Shown here: piece after piece, positions 24,063 through 31,489 of the stretch
How the letters are laid out: the number at the start of each line of letters is the position of its first letter
Numbering within the stretch: position 1 is the first letter of the stretch
Source of the DNA: Bacteroidales bacterium
GTDB lineage: Bacteria; Bacteroidota; Bacteroidia; Bacteroidales; Muribaculaceae
NCBI GenBank assembly: GCA_004557385.1
Contig: SFEA01000029.1
Location: forward strand, 1 to 32,288
Direction of reading: 5' to 3'
Length of the DNA: 32,288 bases
Position numbers and translations under genes: made by a program
The notes under the pieces: generated by a model
Told to the model about the DNA's origin: nothing
The model's database searches: none
Seen by the model: only the letters and a program-made list of their open reading frames with translations

Positions 24063-25031
24063 CTACGAAATGCTAACGGATGTAACAGTAACTCTGGAAC
24101 TGCTGATCTTGCCGGTTTCGGCATTCAAGTTGATGTGGCAATCGCATTGGGTGCCATCTTTCTCGATGATGGTGGCGTCAATGATGAAACCACCATATTC
24201 GTTCATCGTTGCTGTGCATGACATGCGTGCACTCGTTGTAATACTCCCAGAAAGATGTACGTGCGAACTCCACACTGTAGCTATGCCGTCGGCGGCGATG
24301 TGTTTGCGGGTAATGGTCATGCCCGTCTTGCCGTCTTTGGCCTCTAACGACAGCTCGATGTACTTGTCGTAGTCTAAGGGGTACTGATGGTCTCTCAAGA
24401 TGTTTGCGTCGAGGTCTATCTTTATCTCTCCTTCAGTGGTGACGCAGAGGGTGCGGTTGGGGGCTTCCAGCAGGCACGAGTTTTCATACCATGGCCTGAT
24501 TGAGCAGTCCGCGGCGACGTCCTCCATCTTGCGGCAAATCGTCTTTGTGCCATTATTGAAGTAGGCGTAGGTCGCGTCAAAGAAATCTTGCACTTGCTCG
24601 GAACGGTATCTGGTCCCGATCAAGCAAATGAAGCCGTCGTTTATTCTGATGATCTGAGGCGTAATGGAGCGCAGACGATATTCCACCTGCTCGTCGTAGT
24701 AGGGTTTGATGACGGTCTTGGGGGCAGCGATGGAATAATCGTGGATGACTTGTGTGTTTTTGATGGAGTCGAAGACCGCCACAATCAGTTTCTCGTCCGT
24801 CTTGCGCAGAGCCGATACCACTAAAAAATGGTCATGGATATATACGCCAAAGACCTCTTCGTCCAGTTCATCAGGGTTGATGCCAAGCGATTCCAGTATC
24901 TGCCTTCTCTCTGCGGTGTAGCTTTCTTCGATGGTGGGCAGTTCGCTTTCAGGTATAGGGTCACTGTTGTCGCCGCATGATGACAAAGAAAAAGATAGCA
25001 GGAGGATGGCTAAGGGATAAAGACGTTTCAT
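24063..25031 (-). CDS. Lipoprotein of unknown function
   Basis: 322 residues. The signal peptide MKRLYPLAILLLSFSLSSC ends in a lipobox (SLSSC). The rest is beta-rich with several cysteines and shows no motif I can name. It is the first gene of a two-gene unit with the 351-residue lipoprotein. A -7 box (TAACTTTG, 25065-25058 on the minus strand) gives a leader of about 20 nt. Confidence 0.85.
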   Translation of the reverse strand: MKRLYPLAILLLSFSLSSCGDNSDPIPESELPTIEESYTAERRQILESLGINPDELDEEVFGVYIHDHFLVVSALRKTDEKLIVAVFDSIKNTQVIHDYSIAAPKTVIKPYYDEQVEYRLRSITPQIIRINDGFICLIGTRYRSEQVQDFFDATYAYFNNGTKTICRKMEDVAADCSIRPWYENSCLLEAPNRTLCVTTEGEIKIDLDANILRDHQYPLDYDKYIELSLEAKDGKTGMTITRKHIAADGIATVWSSHVHLSGSITTSARMSCTATMNEYGGFIIDATIIEKDGTQCDCHINLNAETGKISSSRVTVTSVSIS

Positions 25032-25057
25032 AGGTCAAGATTTAGTGGTTCTGCGGA

Positions 25058-25065
25058 CAAAGTTA
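25058..25065 (-). promoter_or_regulatory. -7 box of the lipoprotein pair
   Basis: TAACTTTG on the minus strand. No convincing -33 box at 19-21 bp. Confidence 0.45.
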
Positions 25066-25231
25066 TGGAAAAATGCGATTTGCTGACACTGCGGAACGGA
25101 AAAAACTTGGGGCGTTGGGGGCATAGGAAGATAGTGATGGTAAAAGTTCGTGCGGTAGTAGTATATCCATACCTCTTTGGTCCCAATAAACGACCATGTC
25201 TATCTCGTTGCAGGAGTAGGGATAGGGCTCT

Positions 25232-25280
25232 AAAAAAGCCACCCTCAACTCCTCTCTTTGAGAAGGGTTAGGGGTGGCTT
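25232..25280 (-). terminator. Terminator after the LysR gene, repeat-family palindrome
   Basis: AAGCCACCC (25236-25244) faces GGGTGGCTT (25272-25280) with additional inner pairing; on the minus strand a T run (25237-25232) follows. The sequence resembles the CACCCCTAACCC palindromes that I recall as common in Bacteroidota genomes. Confidence 0.7.
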
Positions 25281-25298
25281 GAAGGCAAGGCACGTTAT

Positions 25299-26198
25299 CT
25301 ATATCCAATTATTCTGAAAGCGTTTGACAGCGATTGATTCTGTAAGAATACGGATAAACTCTTGCATGGAGTGTTTGCGATAGGTTTCTTTCAGGATATG
25401 AACGCATCCGGACATCTGGTTGTCGGGTACATTTATCGGCACGGCCTTCACATCGCAAGCATCGTATATGGAATCTTCAGCCAACACGGTGACGAGATTT
25501 GTCTGGCGTACGAGTTTCAAGAGCGTGTTGACATCGTTCAGTTCGATACAAATCTTGAACTTATCGTAATCGGACACGATGTGGTCAAATGCGTTACGGG
25601 CCTGTAACCCTTTTGACGGGAGCGCCAAATCGTATTTTTCAAGCTCGGCGATGGATACTTTATCTTTTGAAGCAAGGGGATGGTTGTTCCCAACTATCGC
25701 CGACAATGTGTTCTGAAACAGAATGTGTGACTCAACATTGGGCAAGGGTTGAATGGGCTTGAACGCGAGAACAAAATCGAGTTCATGGTTGGAAAGCAAT
25801 TCCATTAGCTCGTTCATCTGCTTATACACGATATTGACTTTTATCTTCGGATACATCTTTATAAAAGATATAACGGTTTCAGTGAGGATGGGGCTGAAAG
25901 AATGGGTGACTCCAATGTTGAGCGTGCCAGTCAGCATTTTCCGTAAATCGCGAATCCGGTCGGCGCAGGCCTCTGCAGCGTGAATAGTGCGAAGGGCAAA
26001 CGGAAGCATCTCTTCGCCCGCCTCAGTCAGTTGGAAGGAATGTCTGTCGCGGATAAAAAGTTGCGTCCCAAGTTCGTCTTCCAGCTGCTTAATCTGCTGT
26101 GAAAGGGAGCTTTGGGCAATATTTAGGCTGTTTGCCGCATGCGAAAAGTTCAATGTCTCAGCAGCTTTGGCAAAATATCTCAGTTGTCTTAGTTCCAT
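25299..26198 (-). CDS. LysR family transcriptional regulator
   Basis: 299 residues from MELRQLRYF at 26198. The N-terminal winged helix (AAETLNFSHAANSLNIAQSSLSQQIKQLEDELG, seen in blocks such as SQQIKQLEDELG) is followed by the type 2 periplasmic-binding effector domain (TGTLNIGVTHSF onwards). The normal family length and start are met. It lies behind the split threonine/serine exporter genes and may control them. Its own -7 box (26213-26206) is in the 28-bp gap before it, giving an almost leaderless transcript. Confidence 0.93.
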   Translation of the reverse strand: MELRQLRYFAKAAETLNFSHAANSLNIAQSSLSQQIKQLEDELGTQLFIRDRHSFQLTEAGEEMLPFALRTIHAAEACADRIRDLRKMLTGTLNIGVTHSFSPILTETVISFIKMYPKIKVNIVYKQMNELMELLSNHELDFVLAFKPIQPLPNVESHILFQNTLSAIVGNNHPLASKDKVSIAELEKYDLALPSKGLQARNAFDHIVSDYDKFKICIELNDVNTLLKLVRQTNLVTVLAEDSIYDACDVKAVPINVPDNQMSGCVHILKETYRKHSMQEFIRILTESIAVKRFQNNWI

Positions 26199-26205
26199 TA
26201 GATTA

Positions 26206-26213
26206 CAAAAGTA
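26206..26213 (-). promoter_or_regulatory. -7 box of the LysR gene
   Basis: TACTTTTG on the minus strand, 7 bp before the chosen ATG. The -33 region is weak. Confidence 0.45.
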
Positions 26214-26226
26214 CAAAAAATCGGAG

Positions 26227-26724
26227 CTATCGCGTTGCCGTGAACGAAAGTTTCTTTAAGATGAAAACCGGGATTGTAGCACCCACCACCATGCCTAAGA
26301 TAATAAACGCACAGGTGAGACCATTGAAGGCAAACAGATAAAAATAATGGCTGAACATGTCCTCCTGCGTATGATACAGGCACGACAGCAAGGCCTCGAT
26401 GGTACGGTAGGCATACATGCCGGGAATCATGGGCAACAGCGCGGGAAAGAAGCACACCTCGGCGGGACACTTGATGCGCGGTGCAAGCAACACTGCGCAC
26501 AGTCCGATGGCAAATGAAGCCGCCGCGCTGGCTGGAATAATGTGCAAGCTCCCCAATTCGGGCAAGGTCAGCACATAGCGTATGGCATGGCCGATAGCGG
26601 CAATCACGGCACAGGTCAGATATGCGCGCCTGGGCGTGTTGCTTATGCTCGAAAAACCGATGGCCGCAATCGCCGCAAAAAAACCATCCTCAAATATATT
26701 CACAAAAATATCATTCCACATCAT
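26227..26724 (-). CDS. Threonine/serine exporter, small subunit (ThrE_2 / DUF3815)
   Basis: 165 residues, nearly all membrane, with four or five helices (for example FFAAIAAIGFSSI, ASFAIGLCAVLLA, LTCAFIILGMVVGATIPVFIL) and the family sequence ALLPMIPGMYAYRTIEALL. In this split exporter type, this protein supplies the C-terminal half of ThrE. It starts 3 bp after the stop of the large subunit, so translation is likely coupled. Confidence 0.9.
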   Translation of the reverse strand: MMWNDIFVNIFEDGFFAAIAAIGFSSISNTPRRAYLTCAVIAAIGHAIRYVLTLPELGSLHIIPASAAASFAIGLCAVLLAPRIKCPAEVCFFPALLPMIPGMYAYRTIEALLSCLYHTQEDMFSHYFYLFAFNGLTCAFIILGMVVGATIPVFILKKLSFTATR

Positions 26725-26727
26725 TCC

Positions 26728-27534
26728 TTAAAACCATTTTAATCCGAGTATGAGCATACCAGCGCAGAGCCCGGCCGACAGACACGCGGTTAGCACAGCC
26801 GCATCTAAAAAACGGCTGAACGCACACAGATAATGCCTGTATATCAAATCGCTGACAGAATTGATATATGGCACTCCGGGAATCAAGAACAAAACACTCG
26901 TGCCGAGCGCCAGTTCTGGGGTAGAACTAATATTGAAAATATGTCCCCCGGCACTGATGGAAGCGGAGAAGAATGAGGCGCAAAGAAATGTTAGACGCAC
27001 GTCGCGGCCGTCTTCGAGCATGATTTGCTTGAGCCTAAACCCTGCCAGCGTTGAAAGGAACACTATCAGCATGGCATACCAGTCGCCTCCAAACAAACGG
27101 CAAAATGCGGCATTGGCAAAACTCGTCAGTATCAGCACCTCCCATTTCCCCGTCGGCTTCGTCATTGTCTTTATGCGTTCAAAGCACTCAAGGGCGGCAT
27201 GAAGGGACAAGCCGTTGTCGGCTACTTTCCAGCTGAGCCGGCTCAAACGGGTGTTCAAATCAAAACTGATGCCACAGCTTACAGTCTTACGTTGCGCCGT
27301 TTCAGCATGTGCACAGTCGCCCCTCCACACCGAAACCGCCACATGGTCTGGCATGATGAATATGCCGAGGTCCACACCGAAAGCTTCCGCCATGCGCCTG
27401 GTGTTTTTCTCAATACGGATACACGTGGACCCGCAGCCCAACAGCAGGGAGGCATAATCGGCAAGGAATGCGGCCGTTTTCCGCAAAGCGGAATGGTCTT
27501 CACAATCGCCCATATCAACAATCCTCTGTTTCAT
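26728..27534 (-). CDS. Threonine/serine exporter, large subunit (ThrE_1 / DUF1212)
   Basis: 268 residues from the chosen start; an ATG at 27570 would add twelve. The N-terminal domain has KTAAFLADYASLLLGCGSTC and RIEKNTRRMAEAFG, typical of DUF1212, then about five transmembrane helices containing LFLIPGVPYINSVSDL. Together with ThrE_2 it should export threonine and serine, or related small substrates. The shorter start overlaps the small membrane protein gene upstream by 20 bp, the longer by 56. Confidence 0.88.
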   Translation of the reverse strand: MKQRIVDMGDCEDHSALRKTAAFLADYASLLLGCGSTCIRIEKNTRRMAEAFGVDLGIFIMPDHVAVSVWRGDCAHAETAQRKTVSCGISFDLNTRLSRLSWKVADNGLSLHAALECFERIKTMTKPTGKWEVLILTSFANAAFCRLFGGDWYAMLIVFLSTLAGFRLKQIMLEDGRDVRLTFLCASFFSASISAGGHIFNISSTPELALGTSVLFLIPGVPYINSVSDLIYRHYLCAFSRFLDAAVLTACLSAGLCAGMLILGLKWF

Positions 27535-27733
27535 CCCGTTTGTCAGCAATTCCGGGAATCTCATCGTCACCGGGAACGTAGAAGATATCTGCTTCCCTAC
27601 CGAATCTCAAAAAATGTGTCGCTTTACGACCGCAACTACGGCTTTTGGAATAATAATATCCGACGGCTCGGAAGATAAATGCGCACAACAGCACGCCCGC
27701 AATAATGCACCACATAATCATTGAATGGTTCAT
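27515..27733 (-). CDS. Small single-span membrane protein of unknown function
   Basis: 72 residues from MNHSMIMW at 27733. One transmembrane helix (WCIIAGVLLCAFIFRAVGYYY) is followed by a basic segment (SKSRSCGRKATHFLRFGR) and an acidic tail (DDEIPGIADKRDETEDC). The gene overlaps the start of ThrE_1 and has a -7 box upstream (27791-27784), so it probably heads the exporter operon. I know no family; the reading could also start at 27739 or 27772. Confidence 0.55.
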   Translation of the reverse strand: MNHSMIMWCIIAGVLLCAFIFRAVGYYYSKSRSCGRKATHFLRFGREADIFYVPGDDEIPGIADKRDETEDC

Positions 27734-27783
27734 AATCATTTGTATTTTAAGGTGAAAATTACTAGTGTTCATCTAAATCGGTG

Positions 27784-27791
27784 CAAAAGTA
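27784..27791 (-). promoter_or_regulatory. -7 box of the exporter operon
   Basis: TACTTTTG on the minus strand; a TTG at 22 bp upstream is a slightly distant -33 box. Confidence 0.45.
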
Positions 27792-28246
27792 GAACATCTC
27801 CCCCAGAGCCCATCAACGATGATTAAGGGATTTTCCTATCATTGCTATAGGTAAAGTTGAATCCATCCACTCGGGTAATGTATGGATGCCATCAGCAGCA
27901 ATCGGAACTTGTCAAAAAAAACGACATCAAATCAGAGGTATTATAGCCCGGAACAACGTACGTAACCAAGTGCAAAGAAAAACAACAATGCTGTAGTGTC
28001 CTAATTTTCCTAATGGACAATATGAGTTGAAGCCCAAGGCATGTTTGTCCGTCCCGTGCTTTCTTTCCAAGCCCCTGACTGTGATGCTACGGCAACTACG
28101 TTTTGTTTATTGACCGCACACAAACTGCTGCGCCCAGGGGGAGATGCGAATAGCCATTTGCCAAACCGCGTGTCGTAGTAAACCGCGGGGAGGGCGAATT
28201 TTCTTCTACACCATAGGCGTGCGCCCGCGAATCATGGGCGTTTTGC
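27792..28246. other. Gene-free gap, nothing recognisable
   Basis: 455 bp between the divergent exporter and glycosyltransferase units. Only short inverted repeats are seen, such as TGTCC and GGACA around 28000. No RNA gene, insertion-sequence end or convincing frame was found. Confidence 0.5.
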
Positions 28247-28277
28247 TTGGCCCATCCCGCGCGTTGCACTAACTTTG
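28247..28277 (+). promoter_or_regulatory. Promoter of the glycosyltransferase-pyrC operon
   Basis: TTG at 28247-28249, 20 bp, TAACTTTG at 28270-28277. Predicted start near 28283, leader about 23 nt. Confidence 0.65.
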
Positions 28278-28305
28278 CAGACAAAACCAATACCTTATAT
28301 ATATT

Positions 28306-29067
28306 ATGCAGCAAAGCGACAGCCTTGTCATCATTCCTACATACAACGAAAAGGAAAACGTAGAGAACATTATCCGGGCCGTCCTCGGTCTGGAGCACGG
28401 CTTCCATATCCTCATCATCGACGACGGATCGCCCGACGGCACGGCCGACATCGTCAAGGGACTGATGGCGGGCGAGTTTAAGGACCGCCTCTTCATCGTG
28501 GAGCGTCAGGGAAAACTGGGACTGGGCACGGCCTATATCGCCGGCTTCAAGTGGGCCTTAGAGCGCCGGTACGAATATGTGTTCGAGATGGATGCCGACT
28601 TCAGTCATGCGCCGGCCGACCTGCCCCGCCTCTATGCCGCCTGTGCAGAGGGCGGCGCCGACGTGGCCGTAGGCAGCCGCTACGTCTCGGGCGTCAATGT
28701 GGTCAACTGGCCCATGGGGCGTGTGCTCATGAGTTACTATGCCTCGAAGTATGTCCGCTTCGTCACCCGCATTCCCGTGCACGACACCACTGCCGGCTTC
28801 GTATGCTACCGCCGCGAGGTGCTCGACACCATCGACCTTGATGCCATCCGCTTCAAGGGCTACGCCTTCCAGATAGAGATGAAGTTTACCGCCCATCGCC
28901 TGGGCTATAAGGTGGCCGAGGTGCCCGTGGTCTTCGTCAACCGCTGCCTTGGCACCAGCAAGATGAGCGGCGGTATTTTCGGCGAAGCCCTCTTTGGCGT
29001 GATGCGCCTGCGCTGGGCCGCGATGTGCGGCAAGATAAAGCCGCGCAAGAAAGACGGCGGCCGGTAG
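28306..29067 (+). CDS. Polyprenol monophosphate mannose/hexose synthase (GT2, DPM1-like)
   Basis: 253 residues. A family 2 glycosyltransferase fold is shown by VIIPTYNEKENVE, LIIDDGSPDGT, the EMDADFSH acidic motif that binds the metal and nucleotide-sugar, and the VGSRYVSGVNVVNWP block of dolichyl-phosphate mannose synthases. There is no C-terminal membrane domain, as in the soluble DPM1 type. It would transfer a hexose (mannose or glucose) from a nucleotide to a lipid carrier at the inner face of the membrane. First gene of a GC-rich operon; pyrC follows 58 bp later. Confidence 0.9.
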   Translation: MQQSDSLVIIPTYNEKENVENIIRAVLGLEHGFHILIIDDGSPDGTADIVKGLMAGEFKDRLFIVERQGKLGLGTAYIAGFKWALERRYEYVFEMDADFSHAPADLPRLYAACAEGGADVAVGSRYVSGVNVVNWPMGRVLMSYYASKYVRFVTRIPVHDTTAGFVCYRREVLDTIDLDAIRFKGYAFQIEMKFTAHRLGYKVAEVPVVFVNRCLGTSKMSGGIFGEALFGVMRLRWAAMCGKIKPRKKDGGR

Positions 29068-29125
29068 GGGCGAGATACGAAGAGACTTCAACGTTTTAGA
29101 AAATTCACAAGACCGACTTATAGAG

Positions 29126-30496
29126 ATGCATTCAAGAAGACTTATCCTCAACACCATGATCGTCAACGAGGGGCAGTGCCGCAAAGGGCATGTGCTCATC
29201 GATGACGACCGCATAGAACGCATTGTCTTCGGCGAAGCGCCGCGCGACCTCATCGACGTGGCCGGCGTCATTGACGGCGAGGGCAGTTGGCTGCTGCCCG
29301 GCGTGATTGATACCCACGTCCATTTCCGCGACCCCGGACTGACCTACAAGGCCGACATGGAGAGCGAGAGCCGGGCTGCCGCCATGGGCGGCGTGACCAC
29401 ATGGCTCGATATGCCCAACACCGTGCCGCAGACCACCACGCGCGAGGCCTTCAGCGAGAAGATGGCTCTGGCCGCACGCAAGAGCCGCGTCAACTACGGC
29501 TTCTTCTTCGGCGCCACAACCGACAACGTGGATGTGCTACCCAAACTGAACCGCCGCAAGGTGGCCGGCGTCAAACTGTTCATGGGCGCCTCGACGGGCA
29601 ACATGCTCGTCGATGACGAGGCCGCCCTGCGCGCCGTCTTCGAGAACAGCCGCCTGCCCATCGTGGCCCACTGCGAAGACTCCGCCGTCATCGCCCGCCG
29701 CATGGCCGAAGCCCGCGAACGCTATGGCGACGACCTGCAAATAGAGATGCGGATTGCTTACGGGTTCAACGTGTGCCATCACCCCGAGATACGTTCGGCC
29801 GAAGCCTGCTATGCCTCGACCGTCAAGGCCGTGGCGCTGGCCACCGAGACCGGAGCACGCCTGCATGTGGCGCATATCACGACAGAACGCGAACTGGGCC
29901 TGTTTTCGGCCGGCGACACCCACATCACCGCCGAGGCCTGCGTGCCCCATCTGCTCTTTACTGATGCCGACTATGCCCGGCTGGGCACACGTATCAAGTG
30001 CAACCCCGCCGTCAAGACGGCCGCCGACCGCGCCGCCCTGCGCCGCGCCCTCAGCGAAGGCATCATCAGCAGCATCGCCACCGACCATGCGCCCCATGCC
30101 CTGACCGACAAGGTGGGAGGCGCCGCGCGTGCCGCCTCGGGTATGCCGATGGTGCAGTTCTCTCTCGTGGCCATGCTCGACCTCGTGGACGAGGGCGTAC
30201 TCAGCATCGAACGCTTGGTGGAACTGATGTGCCACGCCCCGGCACGGTTGTTCAACATAGAGAACCGCGGTTTCCTGCGTGAAGGCTATAAGGCCGACCT
30301 CGTGATGGTGCGTCGCGACCACCCCTGGACGCTCACCCCCAACCGCATCGCCAGCCGCTGCAACTGGAGTCCGCTGGAAGGCCACACCTTCAAATGGCGC
30401 GTGGCCCGCACCTTCTGCAACGGCTTCCAAATCTATAACGGCCACCGCCTGACGGACGAATCGTTCCGCGGCGAGGCCGTCACCTTCGACCGTTAG
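29126..30496 (+). CDS. pyrC: Dihydroorotase
   Basis: 456 residues. It cyclises carbamoyl aspartate in pyrimidine synthesis. Zinc ligands and active-site residues are visible: His64 and His66 (DTHVHFRDPG), the probable carboxylated Lys150 (VKLFMG), His182 (AHCED), His250 (HVAHITT) and Asp320 (ATDHAPH). The FRDPG and ATDHAPH forms and the length point to the class I (PyrC-like multi-metal) group and argue against an inactive homologue, which would lack these ligands. The MetH-activation gene follows after 14 bp. Confidence 0.94.
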   Translation: MHSRRLILNTMIVNEGQCRKGHVLIDDDRIERIVFGEAPRDLIDVAGVIDGEGSWLLPGVIDTHVHFRDPGLTYKADMESESRAAAMGGVTTWLDMPNTVPQTTTREAFSEKMALAARKSRVNYGFFFGATTDNVDVLPKLNRRKVAGVKLFMGASTGNMLVDDEAALRAVFENSRLPIVAHCEDSAVIARRMAEARERYGDDLQIEMRIAYGFNVCHHPEIRSAEACYASTVKAVALATETGARLHVAHITTERELGLFSAGDTHITAEACVPHLLFTDADYARLGTRIKCNPAVKTAADRAALRRALSEGIISSIATDHAPHALTDKVGGAARAASGMPMVQFSLVAMLDLVDEGVLSIERLVELMCHAPARLFNIENRGFLREGYKADLVMVRRDHPWTLTPNRIASRCNWSPLEGHTFKWRVARTFCNGFQIYNGHRLTDESFRGEAVTFDR

Positions 30497-30510
30497 CCGC
30501 CGACTGCGCC

Positions 30511-31452
30511 ATGACCCCTCTGCTGCATACCGAGACCTATGGTGTGTCGGAACTGACGCCCTATATCAACTGGCTCTACCTGCTGCACGCCTGGCAACTG
30601 CCGCCGCGTTTGGCCGGTGCGGTTCAGGTGCACGACTGCCCCGCCTGCCATGCCCGGTGGATAGGGAGTCTGCCGACAGCCGACCATGCTGCAGGTCGCG
30701 AGGCCCTGCGCCTCATCGCCGATGCCCGCGAGATGCTGGCATGGCTCGACAGCCGCTACCATGTATATGGCCGCTTCGGCCTCTTTGCCGCACAGGGTGA
30801 CGGTGACGACATTGTGTGCTACACCGCACCGCAAGAGGAAGTGCGCCTGCCCCTTCTCAGACAGCAGACCGTGCGCCATGTGGGCGACCCCTACCTCTGT
30901 CTGGCCGACTTTGTCAGTCCGCAGCGCCCCGTAGCCGATGACGTGCGCCGCCTGCCCGTAGCCAACGTGGTGGGCGTCTTCGTCACCGCCGTTGAGGACG
31001 CCATGGAGCAAGCCTTTGTCGGCGACGACTACCGCCACATGCTGGTGCGCACGCTGGCCGAACGTCTGGCCGAGGCCGCCGCCGAACGCCTGCATGAAGC
31101 CGTGCGCCGCACCCACTGGGGCTATGCGCCCGACGAGCACCTCGATGCCAAGAGTCTCTTTGCTGAAACCTATCAGGGGCGCCGGCCCGCCGTGGGCTAT
31201 CCTTCGCTGCCCGATCAGAGCCTTATTTTCCTGATGGACCGCCTCATCGACTTCGGCCACATCGGCGTGCACCTGACGGAAAACGGCATGATGCAGCCCG
31301 CAGCCGCCGTGGCCGGACTGATGCTCGGTCATCCCGCCGTGCGCCACTTCGCCGTAGGGCGTATCAGCGAAGAAGCCCTGGCCGACTATGCCCGGCGCCG
31401 CGGCGTGCCCGCCGACAGGCTGCGGCCATTCCTCAGAGCCAATCTGACTTAG
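30511..31452 (+). CDS. Stand-alone B12-dependent methionine synthase activation domain protein
   Basis: 313 residues. The region from about 130 onward follows the C-terminal reactivation domain of cobalamin-dependent methionine synthase (Met_synt_B12): DPYLCLADFV, LAERLAEAAAERLHEAVRR, HWGYAPDEHL, RPAVGYPSLPDQS (225-237, where MetH has PDHT), LTENGMMQPAAAVAGLMLGHP and YARRRGVP. In MetH this domain binds S-adenosylmethionine to remethylate the oxidised cofactor. Here it is a separate chain with no catalytic or cobalamin modules; the rest of MetH is not in the window. The N-terminal 75 residues are its own. It is in a close operon with pyrC. Confidence 0.85.
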   Translation: MTPLLHTETYGVSELTPYINWLYLLHAWQLPPRLAGAVQVHDCPACHARWIGSLPTADHAAGREALRLIADAREMLAWLDSRYHVYGRFGLFAAQGDGDDIVCYTAPQEEVRLPLLRQQTVRHVGDPYLCLADFVSPQRPVADDVRRLPVANVVGVFVTAVEDAMEQAFVGDDYRHMLVRTLAERLAEAAAERLHEAVRRTHWGYAPDEHLDAKSLFAETYQGRRPAVGYPSLPDQSLIFLMDRLIDFGHIGVHLTENGMMQPAAAVAGLMLGHPAVRHFAVGRISEEALADYARRRGVPADRLRPFLRANLT

Positions 31453-31489
31453 CCGTGCCCCATACCTTATTATATATAGGTGTAGAGTT

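Noticed and set aside
25063..25308. 81-residue minus-strand frame
   Set aside because: Much of it is the terminator palindrome; the part reading EIDMVVYWDQRGMD might be a gene scrap but cannot be supported.
27792..28246. Insertion-sequence remnant
   Set aside because: No transposase scrap, terminal repeats or target duplication could be found.
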